Source: Haliclona indistincta (lineage: Eukaryota > Porifera > Demospongiae > Haplosclerida > Chalinidae). From it: DNA of 64,000 nt. The stretch spans positions 9,553,047-9,617,046 of the forward strand of contig OZ024786.1 in NCBI GenBank assembly GCA_964017065.1. Direction: 5' to 3'. Below, in pieces: positions 10,565 to 20,289 of the stretch (position 1 is its first letter; every line of letters starts with the position of its first letter). The notes under the pieces are model-generated. The model ran no database searches, was not told the DNA's origin, and saw nothing but the letters and a program-made list of their open reading frames with translations. Made by a program: the position numbers and the translations under genes.

Positions 10565-11092
10565 TCATGGATGCCAGTGGTTGTTGATATTTGATGCATT
10601 ATGACCTTGAAATAGACTTGATGTGGTTGTACATTCAAAATAACGCTTAATACGTGAGGCAATAGGCAGATATTTCAATCGCTTTTTTGGAACACGTCCG
10701 TCATTCAAGAATCGATCTTCTCCACAAATTGGACTAGTGGTTATATCAGCATGAGGCCCCCTGTATAAAATACAGTCGTTTGGGCAGCAGTGATACTCTT
10801 CAACAGGCATAAGGTAAGGCTGAATAATCGCTTAGGCAGAATCATATGTAGCTGGCAGTAAATTTCCCGATGGAAGTATGTGTGTATGTAGGATGTACAA
10901 CAATTGGCTGAATGCCTGTTTGCTAATTACTGGAAACTTAGTAAACCAAGATAACAATAGTGAAAGAGTGGTTAACACGCTCAAATGGCTGCCTTCAAAT
11001 AGACATTGAGCAGATTTATTACAAGTAGCATCACTGGTTGTAAACATGTCTGGATACTCATCAAAATCAAGACCTCGGTCGTTCGATATCAA
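10565..11092 (-). pseudogene. CACTA/EnSpm Tnp2-type transposase N-terminal fragment
   Basis: Two frames join through one TAA stop at about 10830. The first holds LFEGSHLSVLTTLSLLLSWF then LPSGNLLPATYDSA (11092-10835). The second holds EEYHCCPNDCILYRGPHADI, SPICGEDRFLNDG and LKYLPIASRIKRYF (10810-10618). A C-x3-C ... C-x2-C zinc site followed by the PxIxRxxR block is the hallmark of Tnp2 transposases of CACTA elements. The RNase H-like catalytic domain that should follow is absent; MULE-type sequence follows instead. A piggyBac-like fragment precedes it. No CACTA termini were identified. Confidence 0.7.
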
Positions 11093-11274
11093 ATATGACG
11101 AAGTGGCAAACGAAGATTTGGATGAAGAGCGTAGAGCATAAGATTTGGATCTGCTTTGTCTACTCCGCCCATGTACTTGTACTTCTGGCTGAACAAGGAG
11201 GTGAATTCGCTTGGGAGAGTTGGACCGTAAGTTTTATAGTAGGTGCCACTGGCTGCTGTCCAGCTATTATACAC
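11089..11274 (-). pseudogene. piggyBac-like transposase fragment
   Basis: The 61-codon frame contains SQKYKYMGGVDKAD, matching the conserved MGGVDxxD box that includes the third catalytic Asp of piggyBac transposases. Only about 25 residues around the box are recognisable. It lies immediately upstream of, and overlaps by four bases, the Tnp2-like frame. The stretch 11185-11240 resembles 10110-10165 as a direct repeat on the same strand. Confidence 0.5.
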
Positions 11275-11423
11275 TGACGAATTAGGGCTTGTGTAATTGC
11301 CGATTGTGGTGTGACAGTGTATTTGTGAAAAGTGGGGATGAGATGGTAAATCTTGTTCCCTGTTTGAGTGTTAGGCAGTGATGTGAATTTATCATTCTTT
11401 TGTGTGTTATGATGTGATTTTGT

Positions 11424-11666
11424 TGGATGTAAACACTCTTCTACACAGTAAATGGTTATGTAGTAGAAGTCCTAATGATCGTACATGCTTGTTATGTTGA
11501 GAATTCAGAAGCCATGTATATTATTTTGGTTCTTTAGGTTTAGACAAGAGTACAATAATTTTCATGATGTCGAGAATAGGATTAATTTTTTATGAGTTGG
11601 TATGACTTGTGGCAATCCGTTGGGCGGGGAAATGTAAGCAAGACTCTCTACAATTGGTTAAGGTGG
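11424..11666. repeat. About 240-bp direct repeat, copy R1
   Basis: GGATGTAAACACTCTTCTAC through AAGACTCTCTACAATTGGTT recurs at 13838-14076 in the same orientation with scattered substitutions and small indels. The copies flank about 2.2 kb. Confidence 0.85.
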
Positions 11667-11714
11667 CGGGTTACCTTTCGCCCACGCGTTTAGTATACCG
11701 TGATAATGACATCA

Positions 11715-12065
11715 TCAAGTGGTGCAAATGGCGACGCGCTGTCGTTTCTCAGGCGTGGGGAAATACTCAGACTCGCTGCTAGGCAGAACGGAATCATTCT
11801 CAAGCAGCGATTCACTTACCTCTGGTCCCACAGTAGACGGCTCAGAAGTATCGTCCTCTGGGTCAGCAATGTCGGGCTCTTGATCATCTTTTGTATTCTC
11901 CAGCAACATATTTTGAGATGCCTCCATTGCTTGTCGATCTTGATCGCGATTTGCGGTCTGTTCTTCAAAAGAATTCCAAGACTGTCTTTTTCTTTTCCCT
12001 AGTTGGCTCATCCGTCTTTTTCTCGCTGAGGATAGACGCTTGTCCTTTCTTGTACAAGAAAACAT
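11715..12065 (-). CDS. Unknown 116-aa basic-acidic ORF
   Basis: Starts MFSCTRKDKRLSSARKRRMS, a strongly basic nuclear-signal-like segment, and continues into an acidic, Glu/Asp/Ser-rich part (PEDDTSEPSTVGPEV) ending SESEYFPTPEKRQR. Acidic, disordered N-termini of this kind are common in piggyBac-family transposases, and a piggyBac-like fragment lies further downstream on the same strand (11095-11274), separated by repeat R1. Linking the two is speculation; no domain is recognisable in this ORF itself. It could equally be a short host exon. Confidence 0.3.
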   Translation of the reverse strand: MFSCTRKDKRLSSARKRRMSQLGKRKRQSWNSFEEQTANRDQDRQAMEASQNMLLENTKDDQEPDIADPEDDTSEPSTVGPEVSESLLENDSVLPSSESEYFPTPEKRQRVAICTT

Positions 12066-12255
12066 GTCTCGTCTGAGCTAGTACCAACAATGTAGCTAGC
12101 AGTTGATTCAAACACTGGTATTATTTAGTCTGGTGCGTAAGCGCTTGTAAGTAAATGACGTCATACGTTGCTATGGACTGCCCACACTGAATAGTTTGCA
12201 ATTCACAAAATAATCATAATTATTGCATAGCTAGTCCCTTGCTAGTCCTAGGAGT

Positions 12256-12877
12256 TCAACGTTCCATAGACAAGAATTTGTGAAGGACTGCAATGGAATG
12301 AATGACACCTTGATTGAGGTCATTGAACTTCTCTCCCATATACATGGTCACTTTGTAGCTGTGCCCCCTCACACTGGTTACATCACTTACTACTGATCGC
12401 ACCTGAAATGAACACAATGCATGAAGTGGAACAGCACATTACCATAAACACACTTACAACTAATCCATCCATATATAGACCTAAAATCGGCAAAACTCTC
12501 TTTCCTTTCTTCTTGTCCAATTCTTGAAGGTGAACTGGAGAATGTGACTGTCATCTGACGATAACTCTATTCCTGGCCTCCATGATTCTGACCGTTTGTG
12601 CTGCAAAAAGAGAAATGACACAATAGTGTGATATACTATGCATGAGGAAAAAACTGCCTTTATTCAACATTGCAAAAATATTCCTGGCCTCCATGATTCT
12701 GACCGTTTGTGCTGCAAAAAGAGAAATGACACAATAGTGTGGTATACTATGCATGAGGAAAAAACTGCCTTTATTCAACATTGCAAAAATATTATTTGGC
12801 TACAAGTTTTATAATACCTCTGTGAGAGCAATGAAATGGTAGACTCTATCATCCACTACTGCTACATCTGGACAACC
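12256..12877 (-). pseudogene. Multi-exon gene fragment of unknown family
   Basis: Three exons with good splice sites on the minus strand: 12877-12818 (GCPDVAVVDDRVYHFIALTE), 12600-12458 (HLQELDKKKGKRVLPILG then LYMDGLV) and 12402-12256 (VRSVVSDVTSVRGHSYKVTM, GEKFNDLNQGVIHSIAVL, stop). The 55-bp intron 12457-12403 is canonical. In the middle exon the frame that joins exon 3 has a TGA near 12552, while the frame that follows exon 1 reads HKRSESWRPGIELSSDDSHI, so a frameshift or decay is likely. The intron before the middle exon carries a 111-bp tandem duplication that copies the acceptor. I do not recognise the protein family. Confidence 0.5.
12571..12790. repeat. 111-bp tandem duplication spanning a splice acceptor
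   Basis: Two almost identical 111-bp units starting TCCTGGCCTCCATGATTC (at 12571 and 12682). Each includes 32 bp of the middle exon described at 12256-12877, its TTTTTGCAG acceptor and intron sequence. Confidence 0.9.
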
Positions 12878-12944
12878 CTGCATCAAAAAGATAGCTCATG
12901 AGATCATTGTGCTAATGATAAAGCATGCAACTACACTAAGGCCT

Positions 12945-13245
12945 TTTCACACTGGAGCCAGTTCAAATGCGCATTCAGCCAATGCGAATTAAATACCGTA
13001 TAGCTGGTAACTTTCGTGAGGTGAAAATTTCGTTCTACCAGTGTGCCAGAACGAATTTATTTGCACACGAAAATCCAGAATGTATGACGTATGGTTGAGC
13101 GCGCACGTATTCAGAACGAAAATTTAAACTCACGAAATTCTCCCCGCCGGTTCAAGACGAAAATTTAACCCCACGAAAATTACCGGCTTGCGCATTGAAT
13201 CACATGGATTGCGTTCACACTACACAAACGTGCAACCGAATTGAC
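12945..13245. mobile_element. MITE-like elements, one nested in another
   Basis: The inner element (about 12990-13190) has imperfect inverted ends: TACCGTATAGCTGGTAACTT with GAAAATTTCGTT inside on the left, and CGAAAATTT with CCACGAAAATTACCGG on the right. It is flanked by AATGCGAAT-type and TGCGCATTG sequences. These belong to a second set of outer inverted segments (CCTTTTCACACTGG ... GCGTTCACACTAC). No transposase is encoded. Confidence 0.55.
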
Positions 13246-13362
13246 ATGGGCGGTTTGCTTAAGTGCCACGCCCACCACAGCTCGTGCAGCATTTTTGAGG
13301 AGGCTTTGTCAACATAGACGACTGTGTCCACCAGAAAACACGCAGAAGGTGGCTGCCTTGTT

Positions 13363-13452
13363 TGTACGATGACGGCGAATTGAAATGAAGAGGACTCATT
13401 GGTTTTGAACGAGTTGAATTGTCAACGCACTTTTTCCCACGCCACCAGCTGA
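13363..13452 (-). pseudogene. Ras-type GTPase P-loop exon fragment (copy 2)
   Basis: Ninety bases identical to 6481-6570, again encoding AGGVGKSALTIQLVQNQ and a stop on the minus strand. The base before the block is again the end of a CAG triplet (TACATCAG), so the splice-acceptor-like context is kept, while sequences further out differ from copy 1. No other Ras motifs are near. Confidence 0.8.
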
Positions 13453-13837
13453 TGTATGACACCTGCTGCCACCACATGTTCCCAGTTGCATAACATTTCT
13501 CGCATCTGATGAGAGAACTATTTTTAAGTACTCAATACTAGCTGCCAACGACGCACTTTCTCTTTTATCCAATACGCTTTGCTCAACGTAATGAGACGAA
13601 ATTTTCATTCCAGTTTATTCTCATTCAATTTTCAAATGAATTTTATTGCGATAGCATTGGATAACCATACAGTTCATTTAGAGGAAATTTATACAAAATT
13701 TAGCTGAAATTCACACAAAATTCAGAGGAGCATGGCTCTTTTGCATTGTTGAATTTGTGTGTAAAAATTAATATCTGTTCTCACCATCATTCCGTTTTTT
13801 GTGTGTGGAGAATGGAGAGCAATGGTAATTTTTTTGT

Positions 13838-14076
13838 GGGATGTAAACACTCTTCTACACAGTACATGGTAATGTAGTAGAAGTCCTAATGATCGTATAT
13901 GTACCTATGCTTGTTATGTTGAGAATTCAGAAGCTATTTTAGTTCTTGAGGTTTAGACAAGAGTAAAATAATTTTCATAATGTCGAGAGTAGGATTAATA
14001 TTTATGAGTTGGTATGACTTGTGGCAATCCGTTGGGCGGGGAAATGTAAGCAAGACTCTCTACAATTGGTTAACTT
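13838..14076. repeat. About 240-bp direct repeat, copy R2
   Basis: Second copy of the repeat at 11424-11666, same orientation; relative to R1 it carries a few extra bases (TATGTACC region) and a short deletion near 13935. Confidence 0.85.
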
Positions 14077-14300
14077 AACTCAGTATATCCAATATAATGT
14101 TGTGTGGTGTAGGCAGAAATACTAGGAGTTACGAGAGGAGCACAAGGAACTATTGTGATTACAAAAGAGTCCGCAGAGGGAATAGTGTCAGCTCTTGTTG
14201 AGAACCAAACATACCTTTGTTAACGCAACGTGTTTATAGATGCTGCTCTTTCTTGCTTAGCCGCTCCTCTATCTTGCTCACTTTGTCATGGTTTCCTACT

Positions 14301-14780
14301 TTATCTGCTTCTTCTACCTTGTTTCCCACTCATTTTATGTCTTTTTGAACTTCTTTTGAACTTCAAACTGTTCAATCGTCGCAACTTGTGGAAAAGTGAA
14401 GCCCAAAATTCTTGATCTGCCTCTATTCTTTCTAGAGCCCTGTCATCTCTACGTGGTGTCCAAACATAGAAGTCACACCACTTTCGTCTCGCTATCTGCA
14501 ACTGCCCCTGAACCTAGTAGTAATATGGATGATGCCTTTTGAGGGAAAATCGCCTTGTTCACTGCTCAAACTTCATCAAGAAGTTAGATTTCTTCTTGGG
14601 ATCAGTACAAAGAATTGCTAGTGACTTGTCTTTGGCGCTGAATGGACATTTTATTTTGAGCATTCCTTCCGGATTGGTTGCTAGTGGATCAAACACAAGA
14701 CCATCAGGAGAGGTGGCTAACCACTTAACGAGCGTACCACTCTACTTGGCTTATTATAAGGTTCACCTGTTCAATAGCCC
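14301..14780 (-). pseudogene. YqaJ-type viral-recombinase-like nuclease fragment
   Basis: The minus strand reads WLATSPDGLVFDPLATNPEG then MLKIKCPFSAKD, followed by LKRHHPYYY, stop, VQGQLQIARRKWCDFYVWTP and ALERIEADQEFW. This is the order of the YqaJ (lambda-exonuclease-like) domain: SPDG, E-x-K-C-P, YYxQxQGQL, CDFxVxT. Such nucleases degrade or resect DNA and are common in animal mobile elements. Two in-frame stops (after KFEQ and after YYY) interrupt a single frame. The Glu of the catalytic E-x-K is replaced by Lys (LKIKCP), so even read through it should be inactive. Confidence 0.8.
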
Positions 14781-14982
14781 TGCTGACAGCTAAATCCAAC
14801 TGCTGAGAACTTGGTGAAAACATGAGAACATGCTATAGCCTCTTTTTTCCAGGGTACAGCTGCTGAAGATGAATGCTCAACTGACCATGTGTCTTTCGAT
14901 CCACTTCCACTTTTTCCCTAATATAATTGATGAGATCACTCAGCGCTGCCATTGGGTTCATCTGAACATGAGGTCAGATGAT

Positions 14983-15022
14983 GTACACGTGTACGCCGGT
15001 CACGCGAGTACATGTGACCGGC
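14983..15022. repeat. Palindrome GTACACGTGTAC and adjoining hairpin
   Basis: A perfect 12-bp palindrome (14983-14994) adjoins a 9-bp stem GCCGGTCAC/GTGACCGGC with a 10-base loop (14995-15022). Function unknown. Confidence 0.7.
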
Positions 15023-16099
15023 CACGCCTTGTGGGTGTGACGTGAAGGTTTCAAAACTAGAATTTGTTTTTGTTTTGTTTGTTATGATTATTGTAAAAAG
15101 GTTTGACAATAGAAGTATAATGATGGTATAATGCATGTAGAATGCTAAAGTTCGCAATCATCTTTGTGCCATGCCGGCATGGCAATCAGAACAAGAGAGA
15201 GAAGGATTCAATGGCTACTGCATTCTGGAACCAGGAATGATCGCAATAGTTTCTGGAGATTGCGAGGTGAGGTATTGATGAAAGAATGGTGAAATCAAAG
15301 GGTCGAATTTCAAACGGGATTTAAGTTGTGGTGTTCGTGTGACTCTCACAATGGTTACACAGTGAACTTTAGTGGTAACATGGAGAAATTAGTAGTAAGA
15401 AGGGATTAGGATATAATGTCGTAATGAATTTGTCTCAAAACTACCTCAATCAAGGATATGGAGGTCACCCGTGCCCAGTGTTTTTTTCTTCAGCAAGTTA
15501 CAGTAATGATAATAATAACATCAATGATTAATACTGAATGCAGCTATGATAAGATCAAATTTAATGTAACAGTCGTGTAGTATCATCGTATTTCTGACAC
15601 CCGATGAGTCGTCTGCAACAGGAGGAGAACACCACCAGTAGCCTCATCAGCACCTCTCTGCATACGTTGCATTTTAACAAATAATTGATGATTTGTCTAC
15701 GAAGCCAGTGTGGCAGATATTTACAAGGGGGACTATCTCTTAGCGCTTCTCCCTAGGTGATTAAAGTATGTCTCAATTGGGGTGTATCACAGTTTGCCGA
15801 TTTCTCGCATTCCTCGCTGATAAAAACAATTACCACATCGTTTTTGTCTGCCTGCATGCGTTTTTTTTCCCAACGCAATAGAGCCTCTTGGATTCCTCTT
15901 AGTTTCCTCTTAGTCTGCTGTTCCAAACTCGTGGTTTAGTTTCATCAGAACAGTACTGTCTGATTTCATGGTACAAGTACCACTGTCTTGTTGAATCAAC
16001 CCCTGCTGGAGTTATTTGTGAAGATAATCACCGATTGTCGGTCTCCATTCCCTCCTATAGTAAACATAGTTTGAGGAACGAATCTTCCTGCAGCACCCC
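15023..16099. other. Intergenic, nothing firm
   Basis: No gene recognised; one 60-codon plus frame at 15757-15939 without motifs. Confidence 0.4.
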
Positions 16100-16139
16100 C
16101 GTGGCTTCCCACCAACCCAAACAACCATAGTTTAAATGC

Positions 16140-16250
16140 CCTTACTGATTCTGCCACAGTGTTGCCTGTAAAAAATGAAATTTGATATGCGTCATAATGC
16201 ATATTGGTTGTAAGGTCATTAGGTCTAGAGGAAGTAAAGTGTTGGTCGAG
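16140..16250. repeat. Dispersed repeat also at 18770-18865
   Basis: ACAGTGTTGCCTGTAAAAAA through CATTAGGTCTAGAGGAAG and GTGTTGGTCGA is shared with 18770-18865 in the same orientation. Confidence 0.8.
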
Positions 16251-16371
16251 CTACCAGGACTCAACTCCATTGAGCTACCCTCTGTGTTACAACTGTGGCG
16301 AAAAGCAGAGGAGCTGATACCGAAAGGAACATGACCATGGTAAATTATTATACTTTTATGAATTATTATTA

Positions 16372-17046
16372 AAGTAAAGTAAAAAAGTTTTAATAAAAAA
16401 ACTAAAAAAGTGTAGGGATGACGCTTGCAAAAGTTAAGGAACAAGATGGGATGATACTTGCAAAAGTAAAGAAACAAGACTGGATGATGCTTGCAAAAGT
16501 AAAGGAACAAGACTGGATGATGCTTGCAAAAGTAAAGGAACAAGATGGGATGATGCTTGCAAAAGTAAAGGAACAAGATGGGATGATGCTTGCAAAAGTA
16601 AAGGAACAAGATGGAATAATGCTTGCAAATGTAAAAGTCCCAAGTATCCCTACATCAGCGGCTTGAAGGAGGACGCAGTCCGATGAAGTAATTAACAATT
16701 GTAAATAACTAGAGCTATCTGTGTTTTGGAGGACGCAGTCCGATTAAGTAATTGACGGTTGTAAAAGGTATAGCTATAGGAAGAGGATTCCATAAATGTC
16801 AGTTGCATGTTGTCGCAGCAAGCCGCTGATGTAGGGATACTTGGGACTTTTACATTTGCAAGCATTATTCCATCTTGTTCCTTTACTTTTGCAAGCATCA
16901 TCCCATCTTGTTCCTTTACTTTTGCAAGCATCATCCCATCTTGTTCCTTTACTTTTGCAAGCATCATCCCATCTTGTTCCTTTACTTTTGCAAGCGTCAT
17001 CCCTACACTTTTTTAGTTTTTTTATTAAAACTTTTTTACTTTACTT
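16372..17046. repeat. Large inverted repeat with mirrored 33-bp tandem arrays
   Basis: Left arm 16372-16666 and right arm 16824-17046 are inverted copies beginning AAGTAAAGTAAAAAAG. Each arm contains a 33-bp tandem array (unit GCTTGCAAAAGTAAAGGAAC plus AAGATGGGATGAT): seven units on the left, five on the right. The spacer (16667-16823) holds two direct copies of GGAGGACGCAGTCCGAT. Array phase makes MLAKVKEQDG-type frames in several directions; these are not evidence of a gene. No target duplication found. Confidence 0.9.
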
Positions 17047-17934
17047 GTTCCTGTTACTTTTTTGATCACTATCAGTTTGAACTTATTAGCTGTATTCTAT
17101 GCTATAGCTTTTATTTCATTTTTACAACCCTTTGAGCAGCAGGTACTAGTCTAGTAGATCAGACGGTACATAGCCTCTAGACAGCTGGAGAGTCAAGAAA
17201 CACGGAATGTTATTATCGGCAATCACAAGAATAATGAAAAGGTTTAAATTAGTTAGAGAGGTTGAGAGTATGAGTTGACAACATGATATTTCTTAGCACT
17301 GTGATGGATGAAGAAGAGACTAACACTAACAACTCAGTGGAACACTATGATGGCATGGCTAGTCTGTGGACTAGCTAGTCCCAGGCTTGCATGTTGATGT
17401 CGATATCACGATCACAGAGGCTTCTAGCTTTTTACAATGAACAATGTCCAGTTGTCAACAGCACAGGGGTCCTATGGGTATAGCTTACGCCGGGTAGAGT
17501 AAGAAACTAGTAGCCTATAGCTCAGTGAGATCGGGTATCATCACCGTCGTCCGGTTCGCGCCTACCGTGGGTCATGATGTCAGCATAGACAGATCAGTGT
17601 TATCCAGGGTATGGTATACTGCTTGTTCATACCTCTAGGCTCTAGCTTGCTCGCTGAAGCGCCCAGAGCAGAGAGAAAGCACTGAGAAAGCGAGAACCGA
17701 GCTCAGTTTCAAAACTGATGTGGGCGGAGTCAATGATCAGTAGCGACAAGAGGGTTAATTAATTAAGTCGCTAGTCCAAAACGGTCCAAAAACCATGTTT
17801 TTCAAAGATTACTCGCTTCTGGAAGTGTTTGATGCCTATCTAAGAACTAAGTGCACTACCCCAGATATATACACATGCGATGGTGCAAGTTTGATAGTGA
17901 TTTGTTCACTCAGGACAGCGCTAGGCTTGTCAAA
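17047..17934. other. Intergenic, nothing firm
   Basis: No gene is supported. An A-box-like TAGCTCAGTGAGA (about 17517) and B-box-like GGTTCGCGCC (about 17553) occur but no tRNA fold was found. A plus frame at 17795-17992 ends in the GAA repeat. Confidence 0.4.
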
Positions 17935-17988
17935 AGAAGAAGAAGAAGAAGAAGAAGAAGAAGAAGAAGAAGAAGAAGAAGAAAGAAG
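17935..17988 (+). repeat. (GAA)n microsatellite
   Basis: About 17 uninterrupted AGA/GAA triplets; it yields poly-Glu or poly-Arg in open frames. Confidence 0.95.
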
Positions 17989-18331
17989 ATGAACAATTCG
18001 CGTGGGCGGCGATTTTGTTTTACCACTTTAGAAACGTCTGCCAGCTTCGCCAAAGGTATTTCCATGCTCAGAACAATCGTCTGATCAATCCTAGATGTCT
18101 AGAATCTCGAGAAACGCTATAACAGCGAAGATCTGCAAATTCTCTCTGTCTTGATTTTCGTCGTCAAGCAAGCAGTCCCGGCGACTTTAATAGACGTCCT
18201 ACAAGCGCTTACACTTCAGAGTCACTTAGAGATAGTTAAAATGCAGTATAGATGTATAATAATAGAGATATGTGCGAAAACCCATTTTCAACATGAGTAG
18301 CCGCCATCTTAATTCGAGGTCATCCCTACAT

Positions 18332-18353
18332 ATCATTGCCGATCGGCAATGAT
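18332..18353. repeat. Perfect 22-bp palindrome
   Basis: An 11-base half-site, ATCATTGCCGA, followed directly by its reverse complement. Could be a binding site or a cruciform; no context supports either. Confidence 0.7.
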
Positions 18354-18479
18354 AATAATAGAGGAAGAAACTGCAGAATTGTGTTGCAGAAATGAGTGAA
18401 ATCAGAGGGACGGAAAAAAGGGACAGAAACAGTCAAATCTGAATAAGTCGAACTTATTATTACTAATTAATATTAACTG

Positions 18480-18615
18480 AGCATAACAAAAGTAGCATGA
18501 AAGCAGCAGAACTATGGAAGCAGCAGAACAATGGTAGCAGAGAAGCAGAACAAACATGATAGCATGCAACTAGCAGAACCATGGTAGCAGCAGAACCAGG
18601 CAGATCTCATTCTGC
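18480..18615 (+). repeat. Cryptic AGCAGCAGAAC-type repeat
   Basis: Irregular repetition of GTAGCAGCAGAACCATGG-like words, about eight imperfect units. Confidence 0.6.
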
Positions 18616-18959
18616 CTGGTATGCGTACCAGTGCATAAGGAGATATAGAACTGGCGAGAACATCAAGTTGTGGCGATAGATGATAACTTGTGATTGAAGA
18701 CGTCTTTAGAGAAACGAGTGATCACAGCAAGCTGAAACCTCAAAAAGCCAAAACTTAAACCCCCTCACAGACTCTGCTACAGTGTTGCCTGTAAAAAAAG
18801 AGATATGCATCATAATGCATATTGGTTGTAAAGTCATTAGGTCTAGAGGAAGAAAAGTGTTGGTCGATTATCATGTATGATAATCATGATGAAGTCACTG
18901 ATTATTAGTATTAATAGACTTGTCTTTTATAGATGTATCAGACTTATCACCATAATTAT

Positions 18960-19311
18960 TAGCCCCCTTTCCTGATACCATACTCTCGTCGATAAGATAG
19001 TTGACCTGATGCACATTAACAGTTAGTTTTTATCCTTATTGTGTGTGTCCTTACTTGTCGAGGGATGGCTTCACAGCAAGCTCCAAACAGAGCACACTTC
19101 CTTGGAGTGAGAAAATAGATTGGTCCTGGTTGGAGAGGATCGCTCGGAAAGTGCACTTGTTGAGCAAAGTCGAAGCTGTATTGTGTGAAAGAACTTGGCG
19201 GTGGAGTGCCCTCTGAAGCTATAGCGGCTACATAAGCAGGGGTAGTAATGTAGGTGTTGTACACATCTCCTGCTTCTTTGAACACTGTTCTGTACAGTGA
19301 CCTTTTTTTGT
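18960..19311 (-). pseudogene. DUF7869-type transposon protein, truncated copy
   Basis: Minus-strand exon 1 contains SLYRTVFKEAGDVYNTY, YSFDFAQQVHFPSDPLQPGP and YFLTPRKCALFGACCEAIP, ending at RQ|GTAAGG. A 49-bp intron (19054-19006) is followed by VNYLIDESMVSGKGAN, after which the match stops. The same blocks occur in the longer copy at 25182-26310 (FDMAQQVHYPSDPFQPGPVY). The family is widespread in invertebrate transposon-like genes and its LHADNCSGQNKN box (missing here) looks RNase H-like. The correct splice phase shows the intron is real; the truncation shows this copy is dead. Confidence 0.75.
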
Positions 19312-19710
19312 GGCTCGAAAGGATGTGGTTGAATGTTGAGTGGTCCTCCAGACAATGGTCGTCTGGGCATCATCGTCATCATCTAGCATAGGCTCATTAA
19401 CAAAGATATTGTTAACATTTTTGGGAAGGCTCACCTGAATAGGATTCATACTACTCGCTAGCACCACCGAAGTAGTCGGCAATAAAATCGCCGAGTGCTT
19501 CGCTGTCGTAAAAGCCAGAATCTCTAGCGATAGCATTCAAAACAGAAGCAACAGAGCTAGCCATTCTGCGAAAGGTTTTTGCGCCGGTATGACCGCGTCA
19601 GCAGTTGCCATAGATATGTCCCACAACGCATCTCCGGTCACACATCTATGCATGTTTCTATTATTTTCGAATAAATTATTAGTTTATACTTTTCTGCCTG
19701 TGCCGTTTCT

Positions 19711-20040
19711 TTAGCTGTGTACCATAGTTTGTATTATTATGCTATGTGTGTGTGTTTGTGGAAGGATTTCCTTATGGTATTGCAGGTAATTGACTAAAAT
19801 TGATACATCACTGGCGGCCATACTCTGGAATAAGGATTTGAGTTGACTTTGCAAACTCGAATGTAGTGAGGTATTTCCGCTCAGGAAGACTGGGCACATC
19901 TGTGGAACATGGTGGGCACTTGTCTTCATCTTCAGTGAGATTGTCCTGGCAATTACCACAGACATAGTGACGATTAATCCTAACACACGTAGCTTACCAA
20001 ACAGATCAACAAGTGCAGATGATACACGATGCACCTCCAT
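19711..20040 (-). pseudogene. Zinc-ribbon-like ORF fragment, probably transposon-derived
   Basis: One minus-strand frame reads HYVCGNCQDNLTEDEDKCPP then CSTDVPSLPERKYLTTFEFA (about 19975-19850), two C-x2-C pairs that could bind zinc. A different frame is open for 109 codons over the same region, but the cysteine pairs make the former more likely real. It ends near 19820 without further match. No flanking element was identified and the family is not recognised. Confidence 0.35.
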
Positions 20041-20289
20041 GGCTTCGTAATGAGTTTGAAGAAGTAGCTTTGTTCTTTCTAAATTGATTCTTGAATATCA
20101 ACATTGAAGATAATTTATAACTCATCGTAATTGTAAACAGGCATAATTTATTACATCGCTCTTGTTTTGATGATCTAGCCTGCAGACGAAGCTATATTAT
20201 GTCAGTCGTCAGATTCACTCACTCTACCCTTTCATTGAACTGGACAAAGTAGAGACTGTTCGTGACTAAAAATTCGTTTCACATTATTT

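Noticed and set aside
11424..14076. A complete LTR retrotransposon bounded by R1 and R2
   Set aside because: No gag, protease, RT or integrase inside, and no TG...CA ends or target duplication could be established.
16418..17016. Lys/Glu-rich protein MLAKVKEQDG repeated
   Set aside because: Direct result of a 33-bp tandem array in both arms of a palindrome; open in several frames.
17515..17580. tRNA-like A and B boxes (TAGCTCAGTGAGA, GGTTCGCGCC)
   Set aside because: No acceptor stem pairing, no anticodon arm and no T-stem could be folded around them; probably chance or a very worn tRNA-derived sequence.
17851..18084. Arg-rich protein over the GAA repeat
   Set aside because: Poly-Arg and poly-Glu come from the triplet microsatellite; flanking residues have no motif.
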